A DNA stretch of 64,000 nt. Origin: Lacinutrix algicola. GTDB lineage: Bacteria; Bacteroidota; Bacteroidia; Flavobacteriales; Flavobacteriaceae. Both the position numbers and the translations under genes were made by a program. The stretch covers positions 34,337 to 98,336 of the forward strand of contig NZ_LIQH01000037.1 in assembly GCF_001418085.1 (NCBI RefSeq), given 5' to 3'. Numbering within the stretch: the stretch's first letter is position 1; the number at the start of each line of letters is the position of its first letter. Shown piece after piece: positions 18,643-28,774 of this stretch. Below the pieces are notes generated by a model. The model made no database searches. It had not been told where the DNA came from and worked only from the letters and a program-made list of their open reading frames with translations.

Positions 18643-19788
18643 ATGAAATTTCTAAAAAAGCTTCTAAAAGTAATCGTAGTCCTTTTTGGTTTACTAATTG
18701 CAACACTTTACATTACAGATACAGATTACCTTATTAAGGCTGTCCGCACCATCTACATGCAAGGTTATACCACTGCTTTTTTAGACGATTATAAAAAGTT
18801 TGACAACCAAGTTATAGAAAATGGAACACCTCAACCTTGGCCAAACCATAAAGACTATAATGCAGCAAAAGAAACTGCAACTTTACAAACAGCAAATAAA
18901 GATTGGGGAACAATAGCTTATGTAATTATTAGAAATGATAGTATTTGGTTCGAGAACTATTACGATGGTTACAACGAAAACTCGAAATCCAACTCGTTTT
19001 CTATGGCTAAAAGTTATGTCTCTGGATTAATGGGAAAAGCCATTATGGATGGTTATATTAAAAGTTTAGATCAGCCAGTTTGCGATTTTCTTCCAGAATT
19101 TTGCGATGGATTAGCCTCTAAAATGACGGTTGGTGATTTATCTTCAATGAGCTCTGGAACCAATTGGGATGAAGCTTACTATTCGCCTTTATCTATTACT
19201 ACACGTGCTTATTTTGATGATGATTTAGCCAAAGTAATGAATGGGTTAAAAGTTGTTGACGAACCAGGAAAAGCCTTTAAATACGCAAGTGGAGACACGC
19301 AAATGCTAGCTATGGTTATTGAAAAAGCTACAGGTAAAAAATTATACAATTATTTCGAAGAAAGCTTTTGGAAACCTTTAGGTAGCGAAAACCAAACGCT
19401 TTGGCAAGTAGATAGTGAGGAACACGATTTAGTAAAGGCTTATTGTTGTATTGCTAGTAATGCAAAAGATTTTGCTCGTTTTGGAAAACTATATAAAGAC
19501 AACGGGAAATGGAATGGGAAGCAAATATTAGACTCTGCTTTTGTAGCCAAATCTTTAACTCCAAAATTCGATCCTGTTTACGGTTACGGTTGGTGGCTTA
19601 AAAAACACAACGGTAAAGACTTTGCAATGATGCGTGGACATCTTGGTCAATACGTAATTGTACAACCAGAAGACAATGTTATTATTGTGCGTTTAGGTCA
19701 CCAGAAATCTCCAGATGCAGGCATTGGTACTTACACTAGTGATATTTCACTTTATATAGATGAGGCTTATAAGATGTTGGATAAATAA
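18643..19788 (+). CDS. Beta-lactamase-type serine hydrolase, membrane anchored
   Basis: A single N-terminal membrane segment (about 7-25) is followed by a class-C beta-lactamase/DD-peptidase fold. The catalytic S-x-x-K is S-M-A-K at 120-123; the Y-x-N equivalent is Y-A-S in the F-K-Y-A-S-G-D-T-Q segment near 215. The product would face the periplasm and act on a peptide, ester or amide. Substrate cannot be read from the sequence; many such genes are not resistance genes. 381 residues, typical length. Confidence 0.85.
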   Translation: MKFLKKLLKVIVVLFGLLIATLYITDTDYLIKAVRTIYMQGYTTAFLDDYKKFDNQVIENGTPQPWPNHKDYNAAKETATLQTANKDWGTIAYVIIRNDSIWFENYYDGYNENSKSNSFSMAKSYVSGLMGKAIMDGYIKSLDQPVCDFLPEFCDGLASKMTVGDLSSMSSGTNWDEAYYSPLSITTRAYFDDDLAKVMNGLKVVDEPGKAFKYASGDTQMLAMVIEKATGKKLYNYFEESFWKPLGSENQTLWQVDSEEHDLVKAYCCIASNAKDFARFGKLYKDNGKWNGKQILDSAFVAKSLTPKFDPVYGYGWWLKKHNGKDFAMMRGHLGQYVIVQPEDNVIIVRLGHQKSPDAGIGTYTSDISLYIDEAYKMLDK

Positions 19789-19869
19789 ATATTAATGTTT
19801 TGTTATTTAACATCTTATTAATTGAAGTCATTAAATTTTATTCATCCTTTTGAATAAAACTAATCAACC

Positions 19870-22095
19870 ATGAAAAAACTAATCTTAATTTTATCTATCG
19901 TGTTTGCATGTAACACTGTATTTGCACAAACCAACCATAACTTAGATTTTGAAATTCTAGAAAATGAAACAGCGAAGGGCTGGAAGTCTTTTGGAAGCGA
20001 CAATTACAAAATAACTTATGATACGACTATAAAACAAAATGGAAAAATTTCTGGCTCTATAGAAAGTCAAAACGGGAAAAGTGACTTTAAAGCATTAGCT
20101 TATACTATACCTACAGATTTTGATGGAAAAAAAATAAAACTCTCTGGTTATCTTAAAACTGAAAATGTAGAAGGTGGTTTTGCCGGTTTGTGGTTACGAG
20201 TTGATCCTCAAATTGGATTCGACAATATGCAATCACAACAAATAAAAGGTACAAACGAGTGGACAAAATATGAAATTGAACTAGATTATAACAGTGCCGC
20301 CGAAAAAATTGTTTTTGGAGGTATAATTGTTGGGACTGGAAAAATATGGGTTGATAACATGGAAATTACAGTCGACGGTAAACCATTAGCTCAAGCACCA
20401 GAAAAAAAACTAGATACTGCACAAAAAGACAAAACATTTGATAATGGCTCTAATATCTCAATTTCCTCCTTAAATAATAATCAAATAAAAAACTTAGATC
20501 TTTTAGGTCGCGTTTGGGGATTCCTAAAATACTATCATCCTGAAGTTGGCAAAGGAAATTTTAACTGGGATTATGAATTATTTAGAATCCTTCCCAAATT
20601 TCAAAATGCTAAAAACAATATAGACCGTGATAATATATTAGCCTCATGGATTGATAGCTTAGGAAAGGTAAAACGTTGCAAATCTTGTAAAGAAGTTGCT
20701 GAAGATGCATTCTTAAAACCAGATTTAGATTGGATAAAAAGAGATGATTTGTCTCAAGGTCTAAAAGAAAAACTAGAATACATTAAAAAAAACAGACATC
20801 AAGGTAAACACTATTACATTGGTATGATGAAAGGTGTTAAAAACCCTAGATTTAAGAATGAAAAATCATATTCAGATATGAAATATCCAGATGATGGTTT
20901 TAGACTGCTCTCTGTGTATAAGTATTGGAATATGATAAACTATTTCTTTCCATACAAACACTTAATGGACAAAGATTGGAATACCTGTTTAAAAGAATAT
21001 ATCCCTAAATTTATAAATGCTAAAGATGAATTAGAATATGAATTAGCTGCATTACAAATGATAGGCGATATTAAAGATACACATGCAAATCTTTGGGGAG
21101 GAAATAATAAAATTATAGAACAAAAAGGCGATTACTTCCCTACTTTTCATGTAAAATTTGTTGAAAACAAATTGATAGTTGATGCTTTTTTTGAAGAAGG
21201 AAATACACCTAGTGGTCTAGAACTAGGAGATATTATTACACATATTAACAACAAATCTATTGAGGACTTAGTAAAAGAAAAACACGATTTTTATCCTGCA
21301 TCAAATCAGCCAACACGATTACGTAATATAAGTTTCGATATCCTACAATCAACTAATAATACTGTAGATTTAAAACTAGTACGAAATAAAAATGCTCTCA
21401 ACAAGACATTAAACCTTTACAATAAAAGCGATATTAAAGGATATTATAGATGGTATAAAAATGAAGACAATGAAAAGAGTTTTAAAAAACTAGACAATAA
21501 CATTGGCTACATTACACTTAAAAACATAAAAGAAGAGGATGTAAAAATTATAAGAAAAGAATTTATTGATACTAAAGGTATTATAGTCGATATTAGAAAT
21601 TATCCTTCGGCATTTATGCCTTTTCTTTTAGGCCAATTTTTCACATCTAAAACCACTCCGTTTGTGAAATTTACAAACGGAAATGTAAATTATCCTGGTG
21701 AGTTCTCTTTTGGAAAACAATTATCTATTCCTTCAAAAGGCAAAACATATAAAGGAAAAGTTGTAGTTTTAGTAAATGAGATTTCTCAAAGTCAAGCAGA
21801 ATATACAACTATGGGCTTCAAAGTTGGCGATAATGTTACCATCGTTGGCAGTACTACAGCAGGTGCGGATGGCAACGTATCATCAATAAACCTTCCTGGT
21901 GGACTAAGAACTTCAATTTCTGGAATTGGAGTATATTATCCAGATGGTAAAGAAACGCAGCGTGTTGGTATTGTTCCAGATGTAGAAATTAATCCAACTA
22001 TAGAAGGTATAAAGCAAGAACGTGATGAGTTGATGGAAAAAGCAATAGAAATTATCTCATTAAACATAAGCAAAAAACCATCAGTTAAAAATTAA
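19870..22095 (+). CDS. S41-family (tail-specific-protease-like) secreted peptidase
   Basis: A signal peptide ending V-F-A-Q (residues 1-20) leads to a jelly-roll-like N-terminal domain (about 25-155, ending W-V-D-N-M-E-I), a middle helical and PDZ-like part (about 440-500, with L-E-L-G-D-I-I-T-H-I-N), and the S41 catalytic domain at about 540-725. The family's nucleophile serine lies in E-I-S-Q-S-Q-A-E-Y and is followed by G-S-T-T-A-G-A-D-G-N and G-I-V-P-D-V-E-I, as in peptidases of this clan. It is 741 residues, standing alone with 80 bases upstream. Confidence 0.87.
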   Translation: MKKLILILSIVFACNTVFAQTNHNLDFEILENETAKGWKSFGSDNYKITYDTTIKQNGKISGSIESQNGKSDFKALAYTIPTDFDGKKIKLSGYLKTENVEGGFAGLWLRVDPQIGFDNMQSQQIKGTNEWTKYEIELDYNSAAEKIVFGGIIVGTGKIWVDNMEITVDGKPLAQAPEKKLDTAQKDKTFDNGSNISISSLNNNQIKNLDLLGRVWGFLKYYHPEVGKGNFNWDYELFRILPKFQNAKNNIDRDNILASWIDSLGKVKRCKSCKEVAEDAFLKPDLDWIKRDDLSQGLKEKLEYIKKNRHQGKHYYIGMMKGVKNPRFKNEKSYSDMKYPDDGFRLLSVYKYWNMINYFFPYKHLMDKDWNTCLKEYIPKFINAKDELEYELAALQMIGDIKDTHANLWGGNNKIIEQKGDYFPTFHVKFVENKLIVDAFFEEGNTPSGLELGDIITHINNKSIEDLVKEKHDFYPASNQPTRLRNISFDILQSTNNTVDLKLVRNKNALNKTLNLYNKSDIKGYYRWYKNEDNEKSFKKLDNNIGYITLKNIKEEDVKIIRKEFIDTKGIIVDIRNYPSAFMPFLLGQFFTSKTTPFVKFTNGNVNYPGEFSFGKQLSIPSKGKTYKGKVVVLVNEISQSQAEYTTMGFKVGDNVTIVGSTTAGADGNVSSINLPGGLRTSISGIGVYYPDGKETQRVGIVPDVEINPTIEGIKQERDELMEKAIEIISLNISKKPSVKN

Positions 22096-22115
22096 TAAGA
22101 TTTCTGTAAGAGTTT

Positions 22116-22137
22116 ATCTCGAGCGCAGTCTAAAGAT
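22116..22137. repeat. Remnant of a common Bacteroidota CTCGAGCGCAGTC repeat
   Basis: The segment around CTCGAGCGCAGTC, bounded by ATCT and AGAT, resembles a short intergenic repeat I have seen in many Bacteroidota genomes. It lies between the S41 peptidase and the exonuclease gene. Only one arm is well kept. Confidence 0.35.
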
Positions 22138-22146
22138 TACAAGCCT

Positions 22147-22860
22147 ATGATATCTAAACTCAACCTAGAAAACATCTTATTTCTTGACATTGAAACAGTT
22201 CCTGAAACGGAACATTTTAATGAACTCGATAAAACCAAACAAGAACTTTGGGAAGCAAAATCGCGCTACCAAAGAAAAGAAGAATTCTCAGCAGAGGAAT
22301 TTTACGATCGTGCAGGTATTTGGGCTGAATTTGGAAAGATAATTTGTATTTCTGTTGGGTATTTTACTAATCAAGGAGAAACACGTTTGTTTAGAACAAC
22401 TTCTTTTCATGGCGAAGAACCAACACTTTTAAGAGATTTTAAAAACTTAATTATTTCTCATTTTAGCCAAGCTAAACATTTATTGTGTGCACATAATGGT
22501 AAAGAATTCGATTTTCCATACATAGCGAGGCGCATGATTATTCATAATATAGAATTACCATATAAATTGAATCTCTTTGGTAAAAAACCTTGGGAAGTAC
22601 CTCATCTCGATACTTTAGAGTTGTGGAAGTTTGGCGATTACAAAACCTATACTTCTTTAAAACTACTAACTAACGTTTTAGGCATCCCATCGCCAAAAGA
22701 CGATATTGATGGCAGTGAAGTTTATAAAACTTATTATGAAGATAACGACATCTACAGAATAGTCGTTTACTGCGAAAAAGATACCATTGCAGTAGCTCAA
22801 ATTTTCTTAAGACTTCGTGGTGAACGCATACTAGAAAATGATGAGATTATACATGTGTAA
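22147..22860 (+). CDS. PolB-like 3'-5' exonuclease domain protein
   Basis: The 237 residues form an RNase-H-like DEDD exonuclease: motif I D-I-E (14-16) in L-F-L-D-I-E-T-V, motif II around H-N-G-K-E-F-D-F-P-Y (near 122), and a third acidic motif in C-E-K-D-T-I-A (near 217). It belongs to the predicted PolB-like exonuclease group, without a polymerase domain. It should trim single-stranded DNA or RNA 3' ends; biological role unclear. Confidence 0.85.
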   Translation: MISKLNLENILFLDIETVPETEHFNELDKTKQELWEAKSRYQRKEEFSAEEFYDRAGIWAEFGKIICISVGYFTNQGETRLFRTTSFHGEEPTLLRDFKNLIISHFSQAKHLLCAHNGKEFDFPYIARRMIIHNIELPYKLNLFGKKPWEVPHLDTLELWKFGDYKTYTSLKLLTNVLGIPSPKDDIDGSEVYKTYYEDNDIYRIVVYCEKDTIAVAQIFLRLRGERILENDEIIHV

Positions 22861-22915
22861 AAAGAATACTATTTTGCTTTAAGAAAAATAGAAGTACTTT
22901 TAAATAGTTATACAA

Positions 22916-23566
22916 ATGAAAGAACAATACTCGATATTTAGAAAGTTTCCTACTTTAGAATTAGCAATAGAATTAAGAGATTTACTCTTAGAAAATAGTA
23001 TTGAATCTATTATTGATGATAATATACCTCCTGTAGATATTACTTTTTCTGGAAGTACTTTAAATAACCAAATTGAGATTAGAATAAAACAATCTGACTT
23101 TGAAAAGGCTGAAGATATTTTAGAAAAGGATGCTGAAAACTTAATAAACGAAGTTAACAAAGACTATTACTTATTTGAATTTACAAATGAGGAGCTTTAT
23201 GAAATTCTTCTAAAATCTGACGAGTGGAGTGTTTTTGATTACACTCTTGCTCAAAAAATTCTTACACAAAGAGGAAAGTCTATAGATAAAGACTTGCTTA
23301 ATTCTCTAAAAAATGAACGCTTAAAAGAATTAGAAAAACCTGAAGGCAACCAGAAGCCTTGGATTATTGGAGGTTATTTTTTCTCTATTATAGGTGGTTT
23401 TCTAGGATTAATTATAGGCTACTTTCTATGGACTTCTAAAAAAACATTACCTAATGGTAAAAAGGTATTCTCATACTCTAAAAACGATAGAAAACATGGT
23501 AAATATATATTCTATATTGGCTTAATCGTTGTACCGACACTCTTTTCACTAAACATATTTAAGTAG
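22916..23566 (+). CDS. DUF2007-type protein with two C-terminal membrane segments
   Basis: Residues 1-80 resemble the DUF2007 putative signal-transducing domain (F-P-T-L-E-L-A-I-E-L-R-D-L-L and I-R-I-K-Q-S-D-F-E-K-A). A helical linker follows, then two hydrophobic segments at about 150-170 and 198-214 that would anchor it in the membrane. Function unknown. A structured repeat and a bidirectional terminator follow it. Confidence 0.65.
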   Translation: MKEQYSIFRKFPTLELAIELRDLLLENSIESIIDDNIPPVDITFSGSTLNNQIEIRIKQSDFEKAEDILEKDAENLINEVNKDYYLFEFTNEELYEILLKSDEWSVFDYTLAQKILTQRGKSIDKDLLNSLKNERLKELEKPEGNQKPWIIGGYFFSIIGGFLGLIIGYFLWTSKKTLPNGKKVFSYSKNDRKHGKYIFYIGLIVVPTLFSLNIFK

Positions 23567-23643
23567 TTTTAGATTGAAAATTTAAATTCTACCAACCATC
23601 TTTATATTAAAAATACACACCTTATTTTAAGCACTAATCTCTC

Positions 23644-23753
23644 GCGAAAAGGATGGAACGGTTTGTTTGAAATCCTTTTTGGCACAAAAAGATTGAGTAG
23701 TGACAGCCTGGTTTTTGCCTTTTTCTGGCAAAAATTTGCACTAAAAATTTCGC
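23644..23753 (+). repeat. Three-way-junction intergenic element, copy A
   Basis: Closing stem GCGAAA (23644-23649) / TTTCGC (23748-23753); hairpin 2 CTTTTTG (23675-23681) / CAAAAAG (23685-23691) behind GGAT...ATCC; hairpin 3 TTTTTGCC (23712-23719) / GGCAAAAA (23727-23734). The joining text GATTGAGTAGTGACAGCC matches the two other copies in the window at about 56.5 kb and 63.9 kb. It sits between two converging genes. Confidence 0.7.
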
Positions 23754-23754
23754 A

Positions 23755-23790
23755 TAAAAAAAGCCCAAACTTACGTCTGGGCTTTTAAAA
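23755..23790. terminator. Bidirectional Rho-independent terminator
   Basis: AAAAGCCCA (23759-23767) pairs with TGGGCTTTT (23778-23786) across a 10-base loop, with A and T runs on either side. It serves the converging DUF2007 gene and the M43 peptidase gene. Confidence 0.85.
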
Positions 23791-23814
23791 TTAAATTTTG
23801 TTTAAGAGATAAAA

Positions 23815-26478
23815 CTACTGCTTAATAAATTTCCTTGTTTCTAATGTATTATTCACATTAAATTGAATCATATACATTCCAGACTCCAAGTTTGCAACGT
23901 TTACACCATGTGTTGCCGTTCCTTTTGCTACTTGCTGCCCTAACATATTTACAACCGTAAATGGTAAGTTTTCTATGTTAGATTTTACGTATAACATGTT
24001 TCCTTTTACTGGGTTTGGATATACAGAGATTTCTACACCTAAATACTCTACTATACCTTCGGTTAAAACTCTTGCAGTTCCACATAATCCTAAGTTAGTC
24101 CAACTAGATGCTCCTCTTTCGTATAAAGAACCATTATAAGTTACTCTATCTCCAACTGAATACGATTGACTACTGTTGTATTCTGAAACTCCTGCACACT
24201 TATCTGCAGAACCATTAGTAAGACTAATAGCATCTACCGCCATATCACCTTGCCATGTTGTACCTGTTGTACCATCGAATCTTAATTGCACATTACTTCC
24301 TGCATAAGATGATAAATCTACACTAGCATCTTGCCAAGAGTTACCTTGGTTTCCAGATCTAGTCCAAACAGGTGACCAAGACGATCCATTATTTGTACTT
24401 ACCGCTAAATTTAAGCTACCCATTGTTGTTCCTCCATACAAATGATATTTAAAACTAAATGTTGCTTGATTTTGTCCTGCTAAATTAAAACAAGGCGATA
24501 CTAATATAGCACGTTTAATAGAATTGTTTGGTGCAGAAGACTCCATATAAACATATTGAGATCCTGCTGCTGCACTTGATGGTCCTGTATTGCTTGATGG
24601 TGTTGTTCCTGAGTTTCTTGTCCAATCAAAATCATCTCCTCCACCTTGAGTCCATGCTCCAAAACCAGATTCGAAACCTTCGCTATAAGGGAAAGATGAA
24701 ATTGCTCCTGAACAACCAGATGTGCTTGCAGGACTTACCACAATACTTCTAGATACTTGGTTTGCTGCATTACCTGCTGCATCGCTTACGTTATAGTTTC
24801 TTGTATAAGTTCCTGCAGAATTTGTGTTTACAGTTCCTGTAGTTACAATACTCGATGTAAGGTTACCATCTACATTATCTGTAGCAGTTGCTCCTAATTC
24901 TGAATACGCATCGCCTACAGTTAAATTAATTGTAGATGCTCCTACTAAAGTAATAACTGGCTTAACCGTATCTGCTACTCCTGCTACTATATTAACAGTA
25001 TAATCCTCTACTTCTCCATACTCGAAAGTTTCGCATGCTGTTGGCACACCATTATATTTCATAGAAACTCTCATTCTAGTTTCTCCAGAAGAAGTTCCTG
25101 CTGGTACCGTAAAACTTCCTGTTGCTGGCGTTGTTTGAGATGCCGCTTTAGAAAATACTTGTTCTCCAGAATCTGTAAAATCTCCATCTTTATTATAATC
25201 TATCCAAACTGAGTAACCTTCTGCATATGCTGTGCCAGTCCAAGTTGGAGTAATTGTAATAGTACTTGAAGCTCCTTTAGTTAAGTTAGTTGAAACACTT
25301 GTAAAATCTGAATATGATTGTGCTCCAGAAGCATTGTCTATACTGCCAATTTGTACTCTAGAAATATACTCATCGTTAACACTATTTCCTTGCGATGCAC
25401 AATATTGAGGACCTGTAGTACATGGTGTACAAGAACCTCCACAATCTACTCCTGTTTCTGTTCCATTTTGAATACCATCTGTACAAGTTGGTTGTGCAAC
25501 TGCTCCACACTTATCTGATAATGCTAAAGTACGCCTTGCTCCTCCTGCTTCTAATACAGCTCGCATTCTTGTTTTTTGTCCTTGCGTAAATAAGTTCATA
25601 CACGAATCGTTTGTGTAATCCATATAATTTTGTGGCATATCTGTAGACGAACAAGATGTTTGACCAATAGGACAACCACTATTAGATGTTTGGTGTGTTG
25701 GTGTATCGCTTACAAAATCGTTTCCACAATTGCTATCTCCCCAAATATGACGTAGGTTAAAATAATGTCCAATTTCATGAGTCGTTGTTCTACCACCATC
25801 AAAAGGTGCAGTAACTGCTCCTGTTCTACCAAATGCATTATAAATCATGATTATACCATCTGTAGCAGCTGCTCCACCAGGAAACTGTGCATAACCCAAA
25901 AGGTTAATTGTTTGTCCTTGAGAAACAGTTGTCATTTTTGGTACTACCCACATGTTAAGATATTCGCTAGTATTCCAAGGATCTATTCCGCCAGAAGATG
26001 AGCGTTTAGCATCGTCATTTGCATTCCAATCTTGTCGAGTAGTTTGCTTTCTAGTAATACCTGTTGTTGCATTACCGTTAGCATCTACAGTAGATAAACA
26101 GAATTCTATTTGAGTATCTGCCGCTTGAGACCAAGAGTTGTCTGCATCTGGATTTGTACGTCTAAAGTCTTCATTTAAAACATCTAATTGAGACTGTATT
26201 TGTGCTAAACTAATATTCTCAGTCGCATTCCTATATAACACATGAACTACAACAGGAATTGTTATAATACTACCTACTACTTTATTTTGTGCGTTTCCTT
26301 GTTCTAATACTTTCTTCTGAGTAAAAGATTCTATTTCTGCCATTCTACTTTCTAAGGTTGGATCTAAGCCTTTTCTGTACTCTAAGTTTTCCATAGCCGC
26401 ACATCTTTCGTAATTTTGCGCCTGCATAGTTAATGCAAATAGAAAACATAAAATTGATAATGTAATTGTCTTTTTCAT
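23815..26478 (-). CDS. Secreted multidomain M43-family metalloprotease with type A T9SS sorting domain
   Basis: A signal peptide (1-20) and propeptide lead to a pappalysin-like M43 catalytic domain: zinc motif H-E-I-G-H-Y-F-N-L-R-H at 234-244 and Met-turn N-Y-M-D-Y-T near 284-289. C-terminal modules follow in order: a GEVED domain (about 360-500, with G-E-V-E-D-Y-T-V), a DUF5011/HYR-like Ig repeat (about 505-585), a MAM-like jelly roll (about 595-755), a short chitin-binding-like CBM5/12 module (Y-S-V-G-D-R-V-T-Y-N-G-S-L-Y near 770-800), and a T9SS type A sorting domain (V-Y-P-N-P-V near 816 to the end). It is an exported protease, perhaps acting on a polysaccharide-associated protein. Transcribed alone. 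Confidence 0.93.
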   Translation of the reverse strand: MKKTITLSILCFLFALTMQAQNYERCAAMENLEYRKGLDPTLESRMAEIESFTQKKVLEQGNAQNKVVGSIITIPVVVHVLYRNATENISLAQIQSQLDVLNEDFRRTNPDADNSWSQAADTQIEFCLSTVDANGNATTGITRKQTTRQDWNANDDAKRSSSGGIDPWNTSEYLNMWVVPKMTTVSQGQTINLLGYAQFPGGAAATDGIIMIYNAFGRTGAVTAPFDGGRTTTHEIGHYFNLRHIWGDSNCGNDFVSDTPTHQTSNSGCPIGQTSCSSTDMPQNYMDYTNDSCMNLFTQGQKTRMRAVLEAGGARRTLALSDKCGAVAQPTCTDGIQNGTETGVDCGGSCTPCTTGPQYCASQGNSVNDEYISRVQIGSIDNASGAQSYSDFTSVSTNLTKGASSTITITPTWTGTAYAEGYSVWIDYNKDGDFTDSGEQVFSKAASQTTPATGSFTVPAGTSSGETRMRVSMKYNGVPTACETFEYGEVEDYTVNIVAGVADTVKPVITLVGASTINLTVGDAYSELGATATDNVDGNLTSSIVTTGTVNTNSAGTYTRNYNVSDAAGNAANQVSRSIVVSPASTSGCSGAISSFPYSEGFESGFGAWTQGGGDDFDWTRNSGTTPSSNTGPSSAAAGSQYVYMESSAPNNSIKRAILVSPCFNLAGQNQATFSFKYHLYGGTTMGSLNLAVSTNNGSSWSPVWTRSGNQGNSWQDASVDLSSYAGSNVQLRFDGTTGTTWQGDMAVDAISLTNGSADKCAGVSEYNSSQSYSVGDRVTYNGSLYERGASSWTNLGLCGTARVLTEGIVEYLGVEISVYPNPVKGNMLYVKSNIENLPFTVVNMLGQQVAKGTATHGVNVANLESGMYMIQFNVNNTLETRKFIKQ

Positions 26479-26660
26479 GTTGATTATTTAATAAATTAGT
26501 TAATATTTTGTGGTTTCATTAATCAAAGTATCAAAATAAAATAGAATAAATAATCCCTTTTTTAATTTTTTCGATTAAAAACTGTTAAAATTTTAACGTT
26601 CGGCTGTGGTTACTGTTTTTACCGTAATATTATAGTCTATAATTCCTACATTTACTTCAA

Positions 26661-28346
26661 ATGAGCAATTTACTATCCATAAATAATTTATCTATTTCTT
26701 TTTTTTCTAACGGAGATGAAAATGAAATCATACATAATATATCTTATCATTTAAATACAAATGAAATACTTGGTATTGTAGGAGAGTCTGGTTCGGGTAA
26801 ATCGGTTTCCTCTTTAGCTATTTTAGGATTGCTTCCAAATAAAATTTCTAAAATAACTTCTGGTAGCATTCTTTTTGAAGACAAAGACTTAACCCAAATT
26901 ACATCGAAAGCTTTTCAGAATATAAGAGGACAGAAAATAGCTATGATATTTCAAGAACCTATGAGTTCTTTAAATCCTTCTACAACATGCGGCAAACAGG
27001 TAGAAGAAATATTGTCTCAACATACTAAATTATCTAAAAAGGAAGTTAAAGCAGAAACGCTCTTGCTTTTTGAAAAGGTAAAACTGCCAGAACCGGAACG
27101 CGTGTATGCTTCTTATCCTCATGAAATATCTGGCGGACAAAAACAACGTGTCATGATTGCAATGGCGATTGCTTGTAAACCAAATATTTTAATTGCAGAC
27201 GAGCCCACTACTGCTTTAGATGTTACCGTGCAAAATGATATTATAGCTCTATTAAAAGAGCTACAGGCAGAAACGAAAATGAGTATTATTTTTATTACAC
27301 ATGATTTGTCCCTAATCTCACAAATTGCAAATCGTGTACTCGTTATGTATAAAGGCAACATTGTAGAGCAAAACACAGTTGATGCCATTTTTAAAACGCC
27401 ACAACATAATTATACAAAAGCACTAATTAACGCAAGACCTTCGCTAACCAAAAGATTAAAACGACTACCAACTATTAGTGATGTAATGAATGATGCTGTA
27501 GATAATTCTGTTATTACTTCAGAAATGAGAGCAATTCAGCACGAGAAAATATACAATCAAGCACCTTTATTAGAAGTTATTAATCTTGAGAAAGAATACA
27601 TCTCTAAATCTGGTTTGTTTTCTAAAGCCGAAAACTTTAAGGCCGTAAATAACGTTAGTTTTAAACTTTATGAAGGTGAAACTTTAGGGTTGGTAGGTGA
27701 ATCTGGTTGTGGAAAATCTACACTTGGTAATGCCATCTTACTTTTAGATAGACCAACAGCTGGAACTATTTTATTTAAAGGTAACGATATTACAAAATTA
27801 AATTCTACTGAAGTAAAAGCGCTTAGAAAAGACATTCAGATAATATTTCAAGATCCTTATTCGTCATTAAATCCTAGACTAACTGTTGGAAAAGCAATAA
27901 TGGAACCTATGAAAGTGCATAATCTGTTTGCTAATACTGCAGAAAGACAAGAAAAAGCAATAGAAATTCTAGAACGCGTTGGTTTAGACATTTCACACTT
28001 TAACAGATATCCTCATGAATTTTCTGGAGGACAACGACAACGCATAGGTATTGCTAGAACCGTTGCCCTACAACCTAAATTAATTGTTTGCGACGAATCT
28101 GTCTCTGCTCTTGATATCTCTGTACAAGCTCAGGTATTGAATTTATTAAATGAATTGAAAGAAAACTTTGGATTTACTTACATCTTTATTTCACATGATC
28201 TTGCAGTAGTAAAATATATGAGTGACCAATTATTGGTTATGAATAAAGGCAAAATAGAAGAATTGGATGATGCAGATATTGTCTACAATGCTCCAAAAAA
28301 AGAGTATACTAAAAAATTGATAAACGCTATACCAAAAGGCTTATAG
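26661..28346 (+). CDS. Double-NBD ABC transporter ATPase of the peptide/nickel type
   Basis: Two complete nucleotide-binding domains lie in one 561-residue chain. Walker A is G-E-S-G-S-G-K-S near 40 and G-E-S-G-C-G-K-S near 347; the signatures are I-S-G-G-Q-K-Q-R and F-S-G-G-Q-R-Q-R, each followed by a Walker B D-E. This is the DppD-DppF-like fused form seen in YejF and GsiA, which powers uptake of oligopeptides or similar solutes. No permease or binding protein lies next to it, so the partners are encoded elsewhere. Confidence 0.93.
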   Translation: MSNLLSINNLSISFFSNGDENEIIHNISYHLNTNEILGIVGESGSGKSVSSLAILGLLPNKISKITSGSILFEDKDLTQITSKAFQNIRGQKIAMIFQEPMSSLNPSTTCGKQVEEILSQHTKLSKKEVKAETLLLFEKVKLPEPERVYASYPHEISGGQKQRVMIAMAIACKPNILIADEPTTALDVTVQNDIIALLKELQAETKMSIIFITHDLSLISQIANRVLVMYKGNIVEQNTVDAIFKTPQHNYTKALINARPSLTKRLKRLPTISDVMNDAVDNSVITSEMRAIQHEKIYNQAPLLEVINLEKEYISKSGLFSKAENFKAVNNVSFKLYEGETLGLVGESGCGKSTLGNAILLLDRPTAGTILFKGNDITKLNSTEVKALRKDIQIIFQDPYSSLNPRLTVGKAIMEPMKVHNLFANTAERQEKAIEILERVGLDISHFNRYPHEFSGGQRQRIGIARTVALQPKLIVCDESVSALDISVQAQVLNLLNELKENFGFTYIFISHDLAVVKYMSDQLLVMNKGKIEELDDADIVYNAPKKEYTKKLINAIPKGL

Positions 28347-28774
28347 CATAAAGACCTTTTTTGTTAAATACATCATACTTCTAAGAAATTTAAATGTATT
28401 CTTTATTTTTTGGTATTGCCTTAATAAAAATAAATCTGAATTCATAGGTAGGTTGTTTATGATAGATTTGGTGTTTATACTATTTCTACTTTGAAATCAT
28501 TTTGACTTTACAACAATTTCAAAGTAAATCTAGTATTACATAACAAAAGCATCTAAGCCAATGGTACATTTGAGGTTATAAAATTTGATAGGTTTGGGAC
28601 TGCTAATATAAGTGAGATTTTAAATTAATCAGCTAAAAAGCAATAACATTCGACGAAATACACTTTATTTTAACATTTAACATGTTTTTCATCCTTTCAA
28701 CAAGCTTTTATATTAAAAACGAAGCTAACCTATAGCTTCCTAATATAATACTCAGTCAGCACAAAAACCTCTAT
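28347..28774. other. Gene-free stretch between ABC ATPase and scoB
   Basis: In these 428 bases I see no coding frame longer than about 18 codons, no tRNA and no clear promoter. The one structure is the terminator of the CoA-transferase genes at its right end. Base composition is very A+T-rich. Confidence 0.6.
28713..28739 (-). terminator. Terminator of the CoA-transferase genes
   Basis: GAAGCTA (28721-28727) and TAGCTTC (28733-28739) form a stem that, on the reverse strand, is followed by G-T-T-T-T-T. It lies 36 bases beyond the scoB stop. Confidence 0.6.

Noticed and set aside
25318..26001. Open frames on the plus strand within the M43 protease gene
   Set aside because: They are Cys/Ser/Thr-rich antisense reflections of a well-supported gene with a signal peptide, catalytic motif and sorting domain.
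26584..26597. Palindrome GTTAAAATTTTAAC, also at 38423-38436
   Set aside because: A 14-base A+T palindrome is expected by chance in DNA of this composition; no shared context between the two sites.
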